From Lachnoclostridium sp. (GTDB lineage Bacteria; Bacillota; Clostridia; Lachnospirales; Lachnospiraceae), in assembly GCA_021770065.1 (NCBI GenBank), contig JAETRR010000002.1, positions 186,001-250,000 of the forward strand: a stretch of 64,000 nucleotides of DNA, in the 5' to 3' direction. Shown in pieces: positions 18,731 to 28,516 of this stretch (position 1 is its first letter; each line of letters begins with the position of its first letter). Under the pieces are notes generated by a model. It worked only from the letters and a program-made list of their open reading frames with translations, made no database searches and was not told where the DNA came from. Position numbers and translations under genes: made by a program.

Positions 18731-18736
18731 AACATC

Positions 18737-19099
18737 TTATACCGCTGCTTCTGTCTCAGCTTCTTCGGCAGCCTTCTTTGCGCGCGGCTTCTTCACAGAG
18801 ATCTTCTCGATCTTTACTTCTGTGTACTGCTGCCTGTGGCCGTTTTTCTTGTGATATCCGCTTTTTCTCTTGTACTTGTAAACGATGACCTTCTTGCCCT
18901 TTCCGTCACCGACTACAGATGCGGTAACAGTTGCTCCGGCCACGGTGGGAGTTCCAACTGTCATAGTGTCTCCGCCCACTGCGAGAACCTGATCAAACTT
19001 ATACTTTGAACCGGCCCCCACACCGAGCTTTTCCACTCTGATAACATCGCCCTCGGATACTTTGTACTGTTTACCACCTGTTGCAATAATTGCGTACAT
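18737..19099 (-). CDS. rplU: 50S ribosomal protein L21
   Basis: A 120-residue 23S rRNA-binding protein. [19 protein letters not shown] and the C-terminal [21 protein letters not shown] are diagnostic. The tail is extended by Ala/Glu-rich residues after [13 protein letters not shown] precedes the start. It is the first gene of the operon running to rsfS. Confidence 0.97.
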   Translation of the reverse strand: MYAIIATGGKQYKVSEGDVIRVEKLGVGAGSKYKFDQVLAVGGDTMTVGTPTVAGATVTASVVGDGKGKKVIVYKYKRKSGYHKKNGHRQQYTEVKIEKISVKKPRAKKAAEEAETEAAV

Positions 19100-19190
19100 A
19101 TGGCACCTCCTATTATCATTACTCGCCAGCTTCGGTGATCTGCTTTTCCGTTAAAAAAGCACATACTTTTACCCCACTGTGCGGCATCCT
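19100..19190 (-). ncRNA. Putative L21 leader of the rplU mRNA
   Basis: About 90 nt of untranslated leader lie between the promoter and rplU. It can fold locally (GCACA ... TGTGC around 19161-19184) and sits where Firmicutes carry the L21 leader, thought to be an autogenous protein-binding element. I did not verify the consensus. It also contains TTTACCCCACTGTG (plus strand 19168-19181), a motif repeated in the obg-yhbY spacer. Confidence 0.45.
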
Positions 19191-19194
19191 TAAC

Positions 19195-19223
19195 AGATTA
19201 GCATGTGTCCGGTAAATTGTCAA
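19195..19223 (-). promoter_or_regulatory. Candidate promoter of the rplU-rpmA-obg operon
   Basis: On the minus strand TTGACA (19218-19223), a 17-nt spacer and TAATCT (19195-19200). The -35 box overlaps the stop codon region of the RNase G gene. Confidence 0.7.
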
Positions 19224-20425
19224 GCATTATTTTCCACCTGTTCTTTCAGGGTTTTACGCACCTTTTTCCGGGTAATTTCCACCAGGCCCAGCGGGGTCAT
19301 GTCCACCAGCACGGTTTTCACCGGATCCCCGCTGAGCTTTTGTTCCAGAAGGTCCGTCAAGGCTTTCTTGTCCTCCTCCTCATCCATATCAATGAAATCC
19401 ACGACAATGATCCCCGAAAGATTCCGAAGGCGGATTTGGCGTGCAATCTCCCCGGCAGCCTCCAGATTGATGCCAAGGAAGGTTTCACGCAGTTTTTTAT
19501 GGCCGTCGTATTTTCCAGTGTTTACATCAATGACCGTCAAAGCTTCCGTGGGCTGAATAATGAGATACGCCCCGGACTTCAGCCAGACACGTTCCTTAAG
19601 GGCAGCTTTCAATGAAGAAGAAACTCCGTAGAGCCGGTTAAGGGAGGGACTTTCGTCTGTATAAAAACGAAGCTTTCCTTTGTCTTCCGGCTGATATGCA
19701 CAGAGATACCCTGAAAGATTCTCATAGATCCGGGGATCATCCGTTACGATCTCCGAGAGCTGTTCTTTCCTTAAGCTGCGGATTCCGGCCGCATAAGCCG
19801 GCGGCTCCTGATAAACCCTGGAAAAGCAGCTCTGATGCTTTCCCACTGTCAGAACCCTGTGGCAGATTCTGCTTAAACGTTCAAATTCTTCCCGAAGCAT
19901 TTCCTCCGGAACTTCGGCCGCGTTGGTCCGTACAATGACGCCGTACTCCCCTGTAAGGAAAGGTTCCGCTATCTTACGAAGGCGCTCTTTTTCTTCCCGG
20001 GGAAGCTTTGAAGAAAGGCCGAGCTGCTTTTTTCCCGTAGTCAGCACCAGGTATTTTCCCGGAAAATTCAGATTACAGGTGACGGCAGGGGCTTTAGTTT
20101 TCACCGCCTCCCGGTTTACCTGCACCAGAAGCTCATCCCCGGGGGACAGGCTGCTTCCCTTCTTCTCCTTAATATAAAAAGGTTCTTCCTTTTCCCGAAG
20201 GGAGTAATAGCAGAGAATGCCTCCTTCAATTTCGATAAAAGCCGCTTCTATATTTTTCACGATGTTTTTTACTTTTCCGATATATATGCTGCCAAGAAGC
20301 TCCTCTTCCTCTGCCCCGAAGCAGGACAGCTCCACAGCCTTCCCGTTTTCATAAAAAACAGACAGAATGCTCTCCCGTTCCTGTTCCCTATGCCTTGTAA
20401 TTACAAGTCTTCCGTTTTGTTCCAT
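19220..20425 (-). CDS. Ribonuclease E/G family protein (RNase G-like)
   Basis: A 401-residue endoribonuclease. The N-terminal S1-like region (LLGSIYIGKVKNIVKNIEAAF) is followed by the RNase H-like catalytic region with metal-binding Asp in TVIDVNTGKYDG and IIVVDFIDMD, and ends with the TPLGLVEITRKKVRK motif. The long RNase E C-terminal scaffold is absent, so RNase G is the better match. GTGGAG lies upstream of the ATG. It follows the TIGR03936 gene by 18 nt in the order common to clostridia. Confidence 0.93.
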   Translation of the reverse strand: MEQNGRLVITRHREQERESILSVFYENGKAVELSCFGAEEEELLGSIYIGKVKNIVKNIEAAFIEIEGGILCYYSLREKEEPFYIKEKKGSSLSPGDELLVQVNREAVKTKAPAVTCNLNFPGKYLVLTTGKKQLGLSSKLPREEKERLRKIAEPFLTGEYGVIVRTNAAEVPEEMLREEFERLSRICHRVLTVGKHQSCFSRVYQEPPAYAAGIRSLRKEQLSEIVTDDPRIYENLSGYLCAYQPEDKGKLRFYTDESPSLNRLYGVSSSLKAALKERVWLKSGAYLIIQPTEALTVIDVNTGKYDGHKKLRETFLGINLEAAGEIARQIRLRNLSGIIVVDFIDMDEEEDKKALTDLLEQKLSGDPVKTVLVDMTPLGLVEITRKKVRKTLKEQVENNA

Positions 20426-20443
20426 ATCATCACTCCACAGGCA

Positions 20444-21148
20444 TTAAATTACTTCTCCCAGAGCCTCCAGAGATATCAGCTGCCGTTTATCCTTTGTCCC
20501 CGCATCCCCATAAATCTCCAGACGGTGTATGAGAAACGCAGATTCCGGAAATGTAATTCCGGCAAAAGCCGCGAATGCCTCCATCACAAGCTCCGGTTTT
20601 AAGTTCCGGACGCTTCCTGCCGCTACCTGCATAAAGATCGTGTCTTCCTGCCGTTCTATCCTGTAAATCAGAGGACGGATATCCGTTTCGCGTTCTCCTT
20701 TTTTTGACTTTTTTATGACCTGTATGGAGTCCGATGCGCAGAACCGGTCAAAGTCTTTCTGCCATCCGTCCTTCGGGGCGCACCCGTTCCGGAACCGGAT
20801 TTCATAGTCTGCCGCTGCCGTAAGCGCCATAGCATTGGAAGCCTTTCCTTCAGGAATTTTCCGGAAGGAAACTACCTCAACGCCCTCTGCCATAACCTCA
20901 TTCAGACGACGGACGGCATCCGCAGAGGAGGAGACCTCTCCCACTTCGATATCCAGGTATTCCCCGTCGCTGGTGAGCCCCACCCCGAGAGGAGAGGCAA
21001 AGGACATAATCATATGAGGGCTGAATCCCCCGGAATAACAGATATCAATTCCGGCTCTGCGGATGGCTTTCTGAAAGTAGCGCATCATGTCCAGATGGCC
21101 GATAAATTTCATTTCTCCGAATTTACGGAATTTTATCCGGATTTTCAT
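20444..21148 (-). CDS. TIGR03936 family radical SAM-associated protein (DUF2344)
   Basis: A 234-residue protein opening with RIKFRKFGEMKFIGHLDMMR, the family signature, and containing GFSPHMIMSFASPLGVG. Its partner is the large B12-binding radical SAM protein immediately upstream; in some genomes the two are fused. The biochemical role is unknown, although position beside rplU and RNase G suggests RNA or ribosome modification. GAGGAT precedes the start. Confidence 0.9.
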   Translation of the reverse strand: MKIRIKFRKFGEMKFIGHLDMMRYFQKAIRRAGIDICYSGGFSPHMIMSFASPLGVGLTSDGEYLDIEVGEVSSSADAVRRLNEVMAEGVEVVSFRKIPEGKASNAMALTAAADYEIRFRNGCAPKDGWQKDFDRFCASDSIQVIKKSKKGERETDIRPLIYRIERQEDTIFMQVAAGSVRNLKPELVMEAFAAFAGITFPESAFLIHRLEIYGDAGTKDKRQLISLEALGEVI

Positions 21149-21172
21149 AGCTGTCAGATCCTCGTTTCTTTT

Positions 21173-23044
21173 TTATATCTGATGTGCCTCCAAAAGACAG
21201 ACGCCGGATTGATACCGGCCTGCTCCGCACCCCTGGCACTGCCGGCGGCAATTGGGCGTGACGGTTCCCTCCAGGGCTTTCTCCCATTCCCGGTAAAGGA
21301 ACTTCTTTGTGACACCGCTGTCAATAAAATCCCAGGGAAAGATTTCATCCTGCGTCCGGACTCTTGCAGTGTAGAAGGAAAGATCCGTCTTTGTCTCTGC
21401 AAACGCTTCCATCCACCGTTCATTGTGGAAGTTTTCCGTCCAAGAATCAAAGAGGCACCCCTTTTCGTAAGCTTTGAGAAGAAGACCGGAAAGCCGCCGG
21501 TCTCCCCTGGCAAATACGCCTTCCAGCACCGTCACATCCGCCTCATGCCAGTTGTATCTGATACTCCTGCGGTTCAGCTGTTCCTTAATTTCCATATTTA
21601 CCGTATGGGCTCTCTCAAGGAATTCCTCCCGCGTACACATTCCGGCCCACTGGAAGGGCGTAAATGGCTTTGGCACAAAAAAGGACGTGCTCACTGTGAT
21701 CTGGCATTTTCCGGTGCGCTGCTCCTTGGGAATCTCGTAATACCGCCTGGCTATCTTCTCTGCCAGCCATGCAATGCTCTTCTGATCCTCTTCGGTTTCT
21801 GTGGGAAGTCCAAGCATAAAGTAAAGCTTCACCTTATTCCAGCCGCCCTCAAAGGCCGAACCGGCTCCTCTGAGAATCACTTCCTCCGTAAGCCCTTTAT
21901 TGATGACGTCCCGGAGACGCTGAGAGCCCGCTTCCGGCGCAAAGGTAAGGCTGCTCTTGCGGATATCCTGGACTTTGCTCATCACATCCAGGGAGAAAGC
22001 ATCAATCCGCAGGGAAGGCAGGGAAATATTGACGCCGTTACTTCCGAAGTTCTCCAATAAAAACTCTGTCAGCTCAGGAAGCTTTGAATAGTCGCTGGAG
22101 CTTAAGGAGCTTAAAGAAATCTCCTCATGCCCGGTAGCCTTCAGCATCTTTTCCGCCGATTCTTTCAGCATTTCCAGATCCCGTTCCCGTGTGGGACGGT
22201 ACAGCATTCCGGCCTGGCAGAAGCGGCAGCCCCGGATACAGCCCCTCTGAATCTCCAGAACTACCCGGTCCTGAGTCACCTTAATAAAGGGAACCAGAGG
22301 CTTTTCCGGGTAAAAGGTATGGGTCAGATCAGACACTGCCTGCCGCTTCACCCGTGAAGGAACGTAAAGGGCTTTGGGATTCATGGAGGCAATGGTTCCG
22401 TCGGGATTGTAAATTACTTCATAGAGGGACGGTACATAGATCCCCGGTATCTGCGCTGCCTTTATCAGAAATTCCTGCCGGCTTCCTCCTGCGTTCTTAT
22501 GCTCCTTATATGCATCGATCAAGGCATAATAAGAAGTCTCGCCCTCGCCGATGTAAAAGAGATCAAAGAAATCTGCCAGCGGCTCGGGATTGCAGGCACA
22601 GGGGCCTCCTCCGATTACAATGGGATCCTCCTCGCCGCGCCTGTCTGCAAAAAGAGGAATGCCGCTTAAATCCAGAATCTGCAGCACATTGGTATAGCAC
22701 ATTTCGTACTGGAGGGTAATCCCCAGAAAGTCGAAGTCCTTCACCGGGTCCTGGGATTCCAGGGCAAAAAGAGGAATCTGCTTTTCGCGCAGAATCCTGT
22801 CCAGATCTACCCAGGGAGAATAAACCCTCTCGCACCACACATCCTCTCTCCTGTTAAACATATCATAAAGGATCTGGATTCCCAGATGGGACATGCCGAT
22901 CTCATAAAGATCCGGGAAGCACATGCAGAACCGGACTTCAATCCGGGACTTGTCCTTCTGGACCGCATTGATCTCATTGCCGATATACCGGGCCGGCTTT
23001 TCTATTTTTAATAAAACAGTATCATCCAAAGCTAATTTTCTCAT
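21173..23044 (-). CDS. TIGR03960 family B12-binding-domain radical SAM protein
   Basis: A 623-residue protein. The N-terminal ~200 residues resemble a cobalamin-binding domain (CFPDLYEIGMSHLGIQILY, IVIGGGPCACNPEPLADF). The radical SAM cluster motif CIRGCRFC (CX3CX2C) lies near residue 260, and further SAM-fold strands follow. The C-terminus has a Cys cluster (CRRQCQGCGAG). The substrate is unknown. It overlaps no gene and is 24 nt upstream of its TIGR03936 partner. GAGGAT precedes the ATG. Confidence 0.92.
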   Translation of the reverse strand: MRKLALDDTVLLKIEKPARYIGNEINAVQKDKSRIEVRFCMCFPDLYEIGMSHLGIQILYDMFNRREDVWCERVYSPWVDLDRILREKQIPLFALESQDPVKDFDFLGITLQYEMCYTNVLQILDLSGIPLFADRRGEEDPIVIGGGPCACNPEPLADFFDLFYIGEGETSYYALIDAYKEHKNAGGSRQEFLIKAAQIPGIYVPSLYEVIYNPDGTIASMNPKALYVPSRVKRQAVSDLTHTFYPEKPLVPFIKVTQDRVVLEIQRGCIRGCRFCQAGMLYRPTRERDLEMLKESAEKMLKATGHEEISLSSLSSSDYSKLPELTEFLLENFGSNGVNISLPSLRIDAFSLDVMSKVQDIRKSSLTFAPEAGSQRLRDVINKGLTEEVILRGAGSAFEGGWNKVKLYFMLGLPTETEEDQKSIAWLAEKIARRYYEIPKEQRTGKCQITVSTSFFVPKPFTPFQWAGMCTREEFLERAHTVNMEIKEQLNRRSIRYNWHEADVTVLEGVFARGDRRLSGLLLKAYEKGCLFDSWTENFHNERWMEAFAETKTDLSFYTARVRTQDEIFPWDFIDSGVTKKFLYREWEKALEGTVTPNCRRQCQGCGAGRYQSGVCLLEAHQI

Positions 23045-23113
23045 ACAGTTCCATCCTCAAGTCAATAACCCCGCCGCAAGCAGCGGAGCATGAAATTTAC
23101 GAAGCTGCTGTCT

Positions 23114-25039
23114 CTATGGCAGCACTACCCGGTCCGGAACCAGGTTAGGAATCCCCACATGCCAGAAAGCAAAGAGGGACAAGAGACAGGTACACACCAG
23201 AATTCCCCGGAGCACCCTGTCCTTTTCCGGCTCCTCTGTCCTGGCCATCAGATAGGATATAAAGAACAGCACCGGCAGAAGATAACGGCCCTGGGGCTGA
23301 AAGTCTATAAACCAGGAGTTGAATACAATCAGGGCATACTGTAAAAAGCAGCAGAAAGCAACGGCTCCGTATTCCTGCCATTTCTGCCGGTCCTTCATCC
23401 GGACGAACCGCAGGGTAATCCACCCCAGAAGAGACAGGTACAAAATACCCATCACAAGATAATACCAGTCCCTTTCACCGAAGGCATAGGTTCCAAAGAA
23501 GCCGGCGAAAGTCCGGAACAGATTCTTGTGAAATTCATATTGTGTCAAAAGCTGTCCCAGGGTGATGCCTTTTCCGAAAAAGCTCATGGAATAAGCCTGT
23601 TCGATAGGGGGCGTAGAGGGCTTATAACCATATTCTGCCCGAAGCTCAGTCACTTCAATCACGACTCCCAGCTTGTTAAAGCCGTAGTACGGATAATCCG
23701 TGATGAGATACCGCACCACAAAGATTCCAAGGGTAAGCCCTGCAAGGATCAGATATTTCCGGAGCAGAGGTCCTCTCTCTTTCTTTTCCCGGTGCAGAAG
23801 GCGGATCAGCAGGATAAGGAACAAAAAGACCAGAATAGGGTAAAAAGATGCCTTTGCCCACAAAAGATGCACAAACAGAATGCTCAAAAGTCCGTAATAC
23901 AGAAGATGACGCCTCCTGTAATGCTCCTTCAAAAGCCGGTTCAGCATGCTGTTGTCTTCCAGAAGTTCATACAGGCTTAAAAAGCCCGCAAAAAAATCCA
24001 GGGCATCCGAGGTAGAGTAGCTGAAAATATACCACACCTGAGGCGTCAGCAGCAGGATCAGCAGAAGGGAATAATGCTTACGGATATTTTTAAGGATTAT
24101 TCCGGCCATGACAGAAAAGAGGATCAGACTGAACAGGCGCATCTGAACAGCCGGGTCCGCAAAAAACTGCCCCAGCTTTCCGGCATAGAAATAAAACAGG
24201 TTCCACTCAAAATGCCGGGAAGTTCCGTACACCGGGAAGCTGTCCGTGATCATATCGCTCCGGATATCCGGAGGCATAAAGTGCGTGAAATAATAATTCA
24301 CTGCCGCCTTTACATCATACTCGTCCGGGTTCAGCCAGAAGGGGCTGCGAAGCCCTGTATAAACGCACATCAGAACTGCGCCCAGAAGCGCGGCCGCAAA
24401 AAGGAAGCCTGTCCACCTTATCAGGCCGGAAGCCCCTTTCATCTCCCGGTACAGCCAGCGGTATAAAAGGATCAGAAGCACCCAGATGCCAAGGGATCCC
24501 AGAAAGCCCGCAAGAAACACCGGAAGCCGGAACTGCCGGTACAGTGAGCAGAAATCTTTTGTGGGCAGAAGCTGGGGATCCTCCCCTGTTACGGCAAAGG
24601 TAAAACCGGTCTCATCCGTGAACTGTACATGTTCATTTCCCGTAAAACAACTCCGAAGCTCCTCCCCGGTAAGTTCTATAGCCAGATATCCGTTCTGCCG
24701 GACCGTCAGCCGCTCTACCGTCAGCGTTCCCTCTGTATAGGACTGATCTAAGGGATCAATCCTCTTTAAGGAACAGTGGGTACCGTAACGGACATCCAGG
24801 AAGGAGATCCGGGCTGTCCCGCTGTTCACTACTCTGCTTCTGGCATCAGAGGGACGGACATGCTGTCTGGGGCCCGCATAAACGGTTGTTATCACCTCTC
24901 CCCTGGGATCTTCCGCAAATTCCAGGGTTACCGTGGTGTACACAGGTGTAACTGCAATGCAGAAAAGCAGCCATAAAACAATGGCTCCGGATACAGAAAT
25001 CAGATATTTTTTTTTAAGGCTGCTCCATATTTTCTTCAT
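23114..25039 (-). CDS. Large polytopic membrane protein, GT-C/DUF2142-like
   Basis: A 641-residue protein. One N-terminal transmembrane segment (residues ~15-34) is followed by a ~140-residue extracytoplasmic beta-rich domain and then about eleven hydrophobic segments. The sequence FWLNPDEYDVKAAVNYY resembles the first-loop Asp/Glu motif of GT-C glycosyltransferases and DUF2142 proteins. It probably works on cell-surface glycan precursors; the donor and acceptor are unknown. It heads a group with a 102-residue membrane protein and a second polytopic protein. Confidence 0.65.
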   Translation of the reverse strand: MKKIWSSLKKKYLISVSGAIVLWLLFCIAVTPVYTTVTLEFAEDPRGEVITTVYAGPRQHVRPSDARSRVVNSGTARISFLDVRYGTHCSLKRIDPLDQSYTEGTLTVERLTVRQNGYLAIELTGEELRSCFTGNEHVQFTDETGFTFAVTGEDPQLLPTKDFCSLYRQFRLPVFLAGFLGSLGIWVLLILLYRWLYREMKGASGLIRWTGFLFAAALLGAVLMCVYTGLRSPFWLNPDEYDVKAAVNYYFTHFMPPDIRSDMITDSFPVYGTSRHFEWNLFYFYAGKLGQFFADPAVQMRLFSLILFSVMAGIILKNIRKHYSLLLILLLTPQVWYIFSYSTSDALDFFAGFLSLYELLEDNSMLNRLLKEHYRRRHLLYYGLLSILFVHLLWAKASFYPILVFLFLILLIRLLHREKKERGPLLRKYLILAGLTLGIFVVRYLITDYPYYGFNKLGVVIEVTELRAEYGYKPSTPPIEQAYSMSFFGKGITLGQLLTQYEFHKNLFRTFAGFFGTYAFGERDWYYLVMGILYLSLLGWITLRFVRMKDRQKWQEYGAVAFCCFLQYALIVFNSWFIDFQPQGRYLLPVLFFISYLMARTEEPEKDRVLRGILVCTCLLSLFAFWHVGIPNLVPDRVVLP

Positions 25040-25086
25040 AAACTTTTTCTTATGCTCCTCAATATTCGCTCGCAGGAAGCCTGCAT

Positions 25087-25395
25087 TTATTCGGATCCGG
25101 ACATCTCTCCTTCCCCGGATATCCAGATGCTGTCCAGTGCTCTTGAGAGGGTTTCCTCAAGGTCCAGATCCTCTGTCAGATCCTTCTGGATCTCCGCGCA
25201 GATCCGTGTGCTGTCCACTTCATAGACGGATGCCTTTGTATAATCCAGTATCACATAACATAAAAAGAGACAGAGGCAGATATAAAACCGGATACGGAAG
25301 AAGCTTACCGGCTCCTCCGGTTCGGCCGGCCGGTGTCCCTGCTGTGCCAGCAGCATCTGCCGGTACTGTCCTCCTGTCTTTTGCACCTTTGCCAT
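25087..25395 (-). CDS. Small single-pass membrane protein, hypothetical
   Basis: A 102-residue protein with one transmembrane segment (FYICLCLFLCYVILDYT, residues ~37-53), a soluble N-terminus and an acidic outer C-terminus (KDLTEDLDLEETLSRALDS). A strong GGGAGG ribosome site supports translation. I do not recognise a family. It lies between two GT-C-like genes and may be an accessory subunit. Confidence 0.65.
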   Translation of the reverse strand: MAKVQKTGGQYRQMLLAQQGHRPAEPEEPVSFFRIRFYICLCLFLCYVILDYTKASVYEVDSTRICAEIQKDLTEDLDLEETLSRALDSIWISGEGEMSGSE

Positions 25396-25464
25396 AAGAT
25401 TACCTCCCGTTTGGAAGTTTGTTTGATCTTATGACAACCGGGACAAAAATATGAGCGGTCATGG

Positions 25465-26769
25465 TTACCGTTCACTTTGCGGCCGGTAACCGGGGCCCGG
25501 CCTTCTCCATTCCAGAACACAGAACATGGCCAGAAACAGAAAGCCATAGTTCATAAACACACTAGTGCGCTCCACAGAAATCCATACCGTAGGTGACATT
25601 CCCATACTGGCCTTGGAAATAACCGCACTCACCAGAAGCACAAGCATATCCAGGCATTTTTCCGCTGCTCCGAAGATGAGATAGAGTGTGTAAGCCGCAC
25701 AGAGACAGCAGACGGTATAAATAAGCATCAGAAGCCTTGCCTTATTGGGAAGTGTTCCCTGGTACCACACAACCGGCCGGTCAAATTCAAAAATATCGAC
25801 AATATAGTGAACCAGATCCATCCTGCAGTAAGGCGCAATCCCCTTAAGAGCCAGAAGTCCGGCATTGGAAGCAAAGGGAAGTCCTGCGATCAGAAGCTCC
25901 CAAATCCGCCTCTTACGTAAGGCGGCAGTCAGAAACAGGACTCCGGTAAACAGAACATAAGTCCAGTTCATTTCCTTATACAGGGTCAAAAGAACGCTGT
26001 ACCATCCCAGAAGCCCTTTCTGAAGCAGATTGAAACCGGCATATCCCGGAAACCACATATCCGCACTGAAGTCACTTCGTATCCGGTTCCCCGGACAGGT
26101 CAGAATCCCGTACAGAGATACAAAGGAAAATCCCAGGAGCAGCCAGACATACCAGGAGCCCTCACGCTTCTTTATCCGGTCACGCAGGATAAGATACAGA
26201 GCCATGGCGAGAACAAGGACACAGATCTGCTCATGGTTGATGGAAAATACGGCTGCGGGTATGGAAACAGCATACGCCCATTTTCTTCCCCGGCTCTTTT
26301 CGGGAAGGGACAGAGGGAGAAAAGCCAGAAGCAGGGCAGCCAGAGACCACCAGTAATTGACGGTAGTCGTGACCCAGCCGGCGGAGGACAGCTCCCGAAA
26401 GTCATAGGACAACAAAAGAAGCAGCAGCAGAACCGCAGCGGCCAGTGATACGGAATGATCTGTTTCCCGGTAAAAGACATACCACACAACCAGAACTGCA
26501 ATAAGCATGGACACCAGAATATCAAGAACGATCCACGCCGCAGACGGCAGCTGCACAACAAGAAGCAGAAGACCCTCGATGATACTCCGGGAAGACCAGT
26601 CATTCCAACGGTCCAGCAGTATCTCCAGAATGCCGGCATCCTCAAGGCAGGCCCGGTAGTAGGAATCGTCCCCCTCCCCGAGCTGCAGCCAGAAAAGATG
26701 GAATGCAATCACCAGGATGCCGTAAATGAAAAGTACACATTGTATTTTTTTATCCTTAAACGGCGCCAT
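25465..26769 (-). CDS. Polytopic membrane protein, DUF6056/GT-C-like
   Basis: A 434-residue protein with about eleven hydrophobic segments. The first loop contains LGEGDDSYYRACLEDAG and RWNDWSSRSIIEGL; an acidic pair followed by WSSR is characteristic of the DUF6056 family of putative glycosyltransferases. Later HEQICVLVLAMALY and the GNRIRSDFSADMWFPGYAGF loop also fit. Probably a lipid-linked sugar transferase or wall polymer enzyme, unproven. Confidence 0.6.
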   Translation of the reverse strand: MAPFKDKKIQCVLFIYGILVIAFHLFWLQLGEGDDSYYRACLEDAGILEILLDRWNDWSSRSIIEGLLLLVVQLPSAAWIVLDILVSMLIAVLVVWYVFYRETDHSVSLAAAVLLLLLLLSYDFRELSSAGWVTTTVNYWWSLAALLLAFLPLSLPEKSRGRKWAYAVSIPAAVFSINHEQICVLVLAMALYLILRDRIKKREGSWYVWLLLGFSFVSLYGILTCPGNRIRSDFSADMWFPGYAGFNLLQKGLLGWYSVLLTLYKEMNWTYVLFTGVLFLTAALRKRRIWELLIAGLPFASNAGLLALKGIAPYCRMDLVHYIVDIFEFDRPVVWYQGTLPNKARLLMLIYTVCCLCAAYTLYLIFGAAEKCLDMLVLLVSAVISKASMGMSPTVWISVERTSVFMNYGFLFLAMFCVLEWRRPGPGYRPQSER

Positions 26770-26832
26770 CCCGCATCCCCATCCTTTCCTTAATGTTTCC
26801 TCTGCCTTTTTTGGGGCTGCCAGCCCCGGAAG

Positions 26833-27921
26833 CTACCGGTTGGCAAGCTCTCTGGTAACATCCTCCCAGGTGACTCCGCGCTCTACCATAAGCACCATAG
26901 CATGATACAGAAGATCCGACAGCTCATATTTGATTTCCTCCGGATTGGGATTCTTGGCAGCAATGATAAGCTCTGCCGACTCCTCCCCGATCTTTTTCAG
27001 AATCTTGTCAATTCCCTTGTCAAAGAGATAATTGGTATAAGAACCCTCCTTGGGATGCAGCTTCCGGTCGCCGATTACCTGGTATACATGCTCAAAGACT
27101 TTTAAAGGATTGGTGCTCTGGTACTCGGTCTTTGCAATCTCGTGGAAAAAGCAGGAGTGGTTTCCCGTGTGGCAGGCTGCCCCCGTCTGGGACACCTTGG
27201 CCAGAATGGTATCGCAGTCGCAGTCCACCCGGAGCTCCTTCACATACTGGTAGTGGCCGCTGGTCTCGCCTTTCAGCCAGAGGCTCTGGCGGCTGCGGCT
27301 GAAATAAGTCATCTTTCCCGTCTCAATGGTCTTTCGGAAGGCTTCCTCATTCATGTAAGCGGCCATCAAGACCTCATCTGTCCGGTAGTCCTGAACCACA
27401 ACGGGAACAAGTCCGTCGGGACCAAGCTTGAACTCCGGCCACTCCATATTGCAGTTTAAGGGACGGGACTGCTCCCTGAAGGGCTTTAACTCATCCATGG
27501 AAATCAGCTCGCTGACATACTCTTCCGCCAGTGCTGCAGGAGCGCTGACCACATCGGAACTGTCCACAGAAGCGGCGATTTTTTCTTTTCCGAAACGCTT
27601 TGACACTTCCTCCGTGAGATCGATATTGCTCTGCTTGGCATAATTCAGAATCACCTTCGCACAGCCCGCATAGAGAAGCTTCTTCACATCCTCTGCCCGT
27701 TCAATGTGTCCGCCGGCCTTCACCGGTACCTCCGATGTGCGGCAGATTTCCTTGATTGTTCCGATGGACGCCTCATGGTCCGCCTCTGTATCCGAGCAGT
27801 CAAAAACCAGAATCTCATCTGCACCGTTGTCACTGTAGTACCTTGCCAGAACCGCCGGATCCTGCTCTTCTCTGGCCGGCTCCCTGTAAAGATAGATTAC
27901 TGCACGATTCTTTTCCATCAT
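26833..27921 (-). CDS. hisIE: HisIE bifunctional enzyme with N-terminal half-HisF domain
   Basis: A 362-residue histidine-synthesis enzyme. The C-terminal two-thirds hold HisI (phosphoribosyl-AMP cyclohydrolase, with [28 protein letters not shown] zinc region) and HisE (phosphoribosyl-ATP pyrophosphatase, [28 protein letters not shown]). The first ~130 residues look like about half of a HisF/HisA barrel ([29 protein letters not shown]), without an obvious catalytic Asp at the start. I placed the start at 27921, 1 nt after the hisB stop and with GGAAG upstream; the longer frame overlaps hisB. Confidence 0.9.
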   Translation of the reverse strand: MMEKNRAVIYLYREPAREEQDPAVLARYYSDNGADEILVFDCSDTEADHEASIGTIKEICRTSEVPVKAGGHIERAEDVKKLLYAGCAKVILNYAKQSNIDLTEEVSKRFGKEKIAASVDSSDVVSAPAALAEEYVSELISMDELKPFREQSRPLNCNMEWPEFKLGPDGLVPVVVQDYRTDEVLMAAYMNEEAFRKTIETGKMTYFSRSRQSLWLKGETSGHYQYVKELRVDCDCDTILAKVSQTGAACHTGNHSCFFHEIAKTEYQSTNPLKVFEHVYQVIGDRKLHPKEGSYTNYLFDKGIDKILKKIGEESAELIIAAKNPNPEEIKYELSDLLYHAMVLMVERGVTWEDVTRELANR

Positions 27922-27922
27922 T

Positions 27923-28510
27923 CTACAAACTTCCTTTCGTTGATAACACATCTGCAATTCTCGGGTCTGCTGCAACTGCCATATCAAGGGCTTTTGCAAA
28001 CGCCTTAAACATTCCTTCAATCATATGGTGGCTGTTCTCTCCGGCCAGCATTTTAAAGTGGAGGTTCATACCTGCACTGTAGGAAACCGCATAGAAAAAT
28101 TCACGGACCATCTGGGTATCCATATCTCCCGCCCGTTCAGTGGGAAATACGGCATCCGATGCATAGTAAGGCCTTCCGGACAGATCCAGGGAGCACAAAA
28201 CCAGGGCTTCGTCCATAGGAAGTATGCAGCTTCCGAAGCGCACCATCCCCTTTTTGTCTCCTATAGCCTCCCGGATAGCCTGTCCCAGCACAATTCCCGT
28301 ATCTTCAATGGTATGGTGGCAGTCTACCTCCAGATCTCCCTCTGCGCGGCAGGTAAGATCAAAAAATCCGTGGCGGGCAAAACCGTTCAGCATGTGATCA
28401 AAAAATCCTATGCCCGTAGCAATCTCTCCATTCCCGGTTCCGTCCAGATTAAGCGTAAGGGCTATCCGGGTTTCTTTTGTATTTCTCGTAAGGGACACAG
28501 TCCGGTTCAT
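27923..28510 (-). CDS. hisB: Imidazoleglycerol-phosphate dehydratase
   Basis: A 195-residue monofunctional HisB. The Mn-binding repeats are visible: [33 protein letters not shown], and later [15 protein letters not shown]. It converts IGP to imidazole-acetol phosphate. It starts 6 nt after hisD and ends 1 nt before hisIE, so it is tightly coupled. Confidence 0.96.
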   Translation of the reverse strand: MNRTVSLTRNTKETRIALTLNLDGTGNGEIATGIGFFDHMLNGFARHGFFDLTCRAEGDLEVDCHHTIEDTGIVLGQAIREAIGDKKGMVRFGSCILPMDEALVLCSLDLSGRPYYASDAVFPTERAGDMDTQMVREFFYAVSYSAGMNLHFKMLAGENSHHMIEGMFKAFAKALDMAVAADPRIADVLSTKGSL

Positions 28511-28516
28511 CGTATC

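Noticed and set aside
21014-22060. 348-residue plus-strand open frame
   Set aside because: It lies opposite the TIGR03936/TIGR03960 radical SAM genes, which carry full family motifs; it has no ribosome site or known domain.
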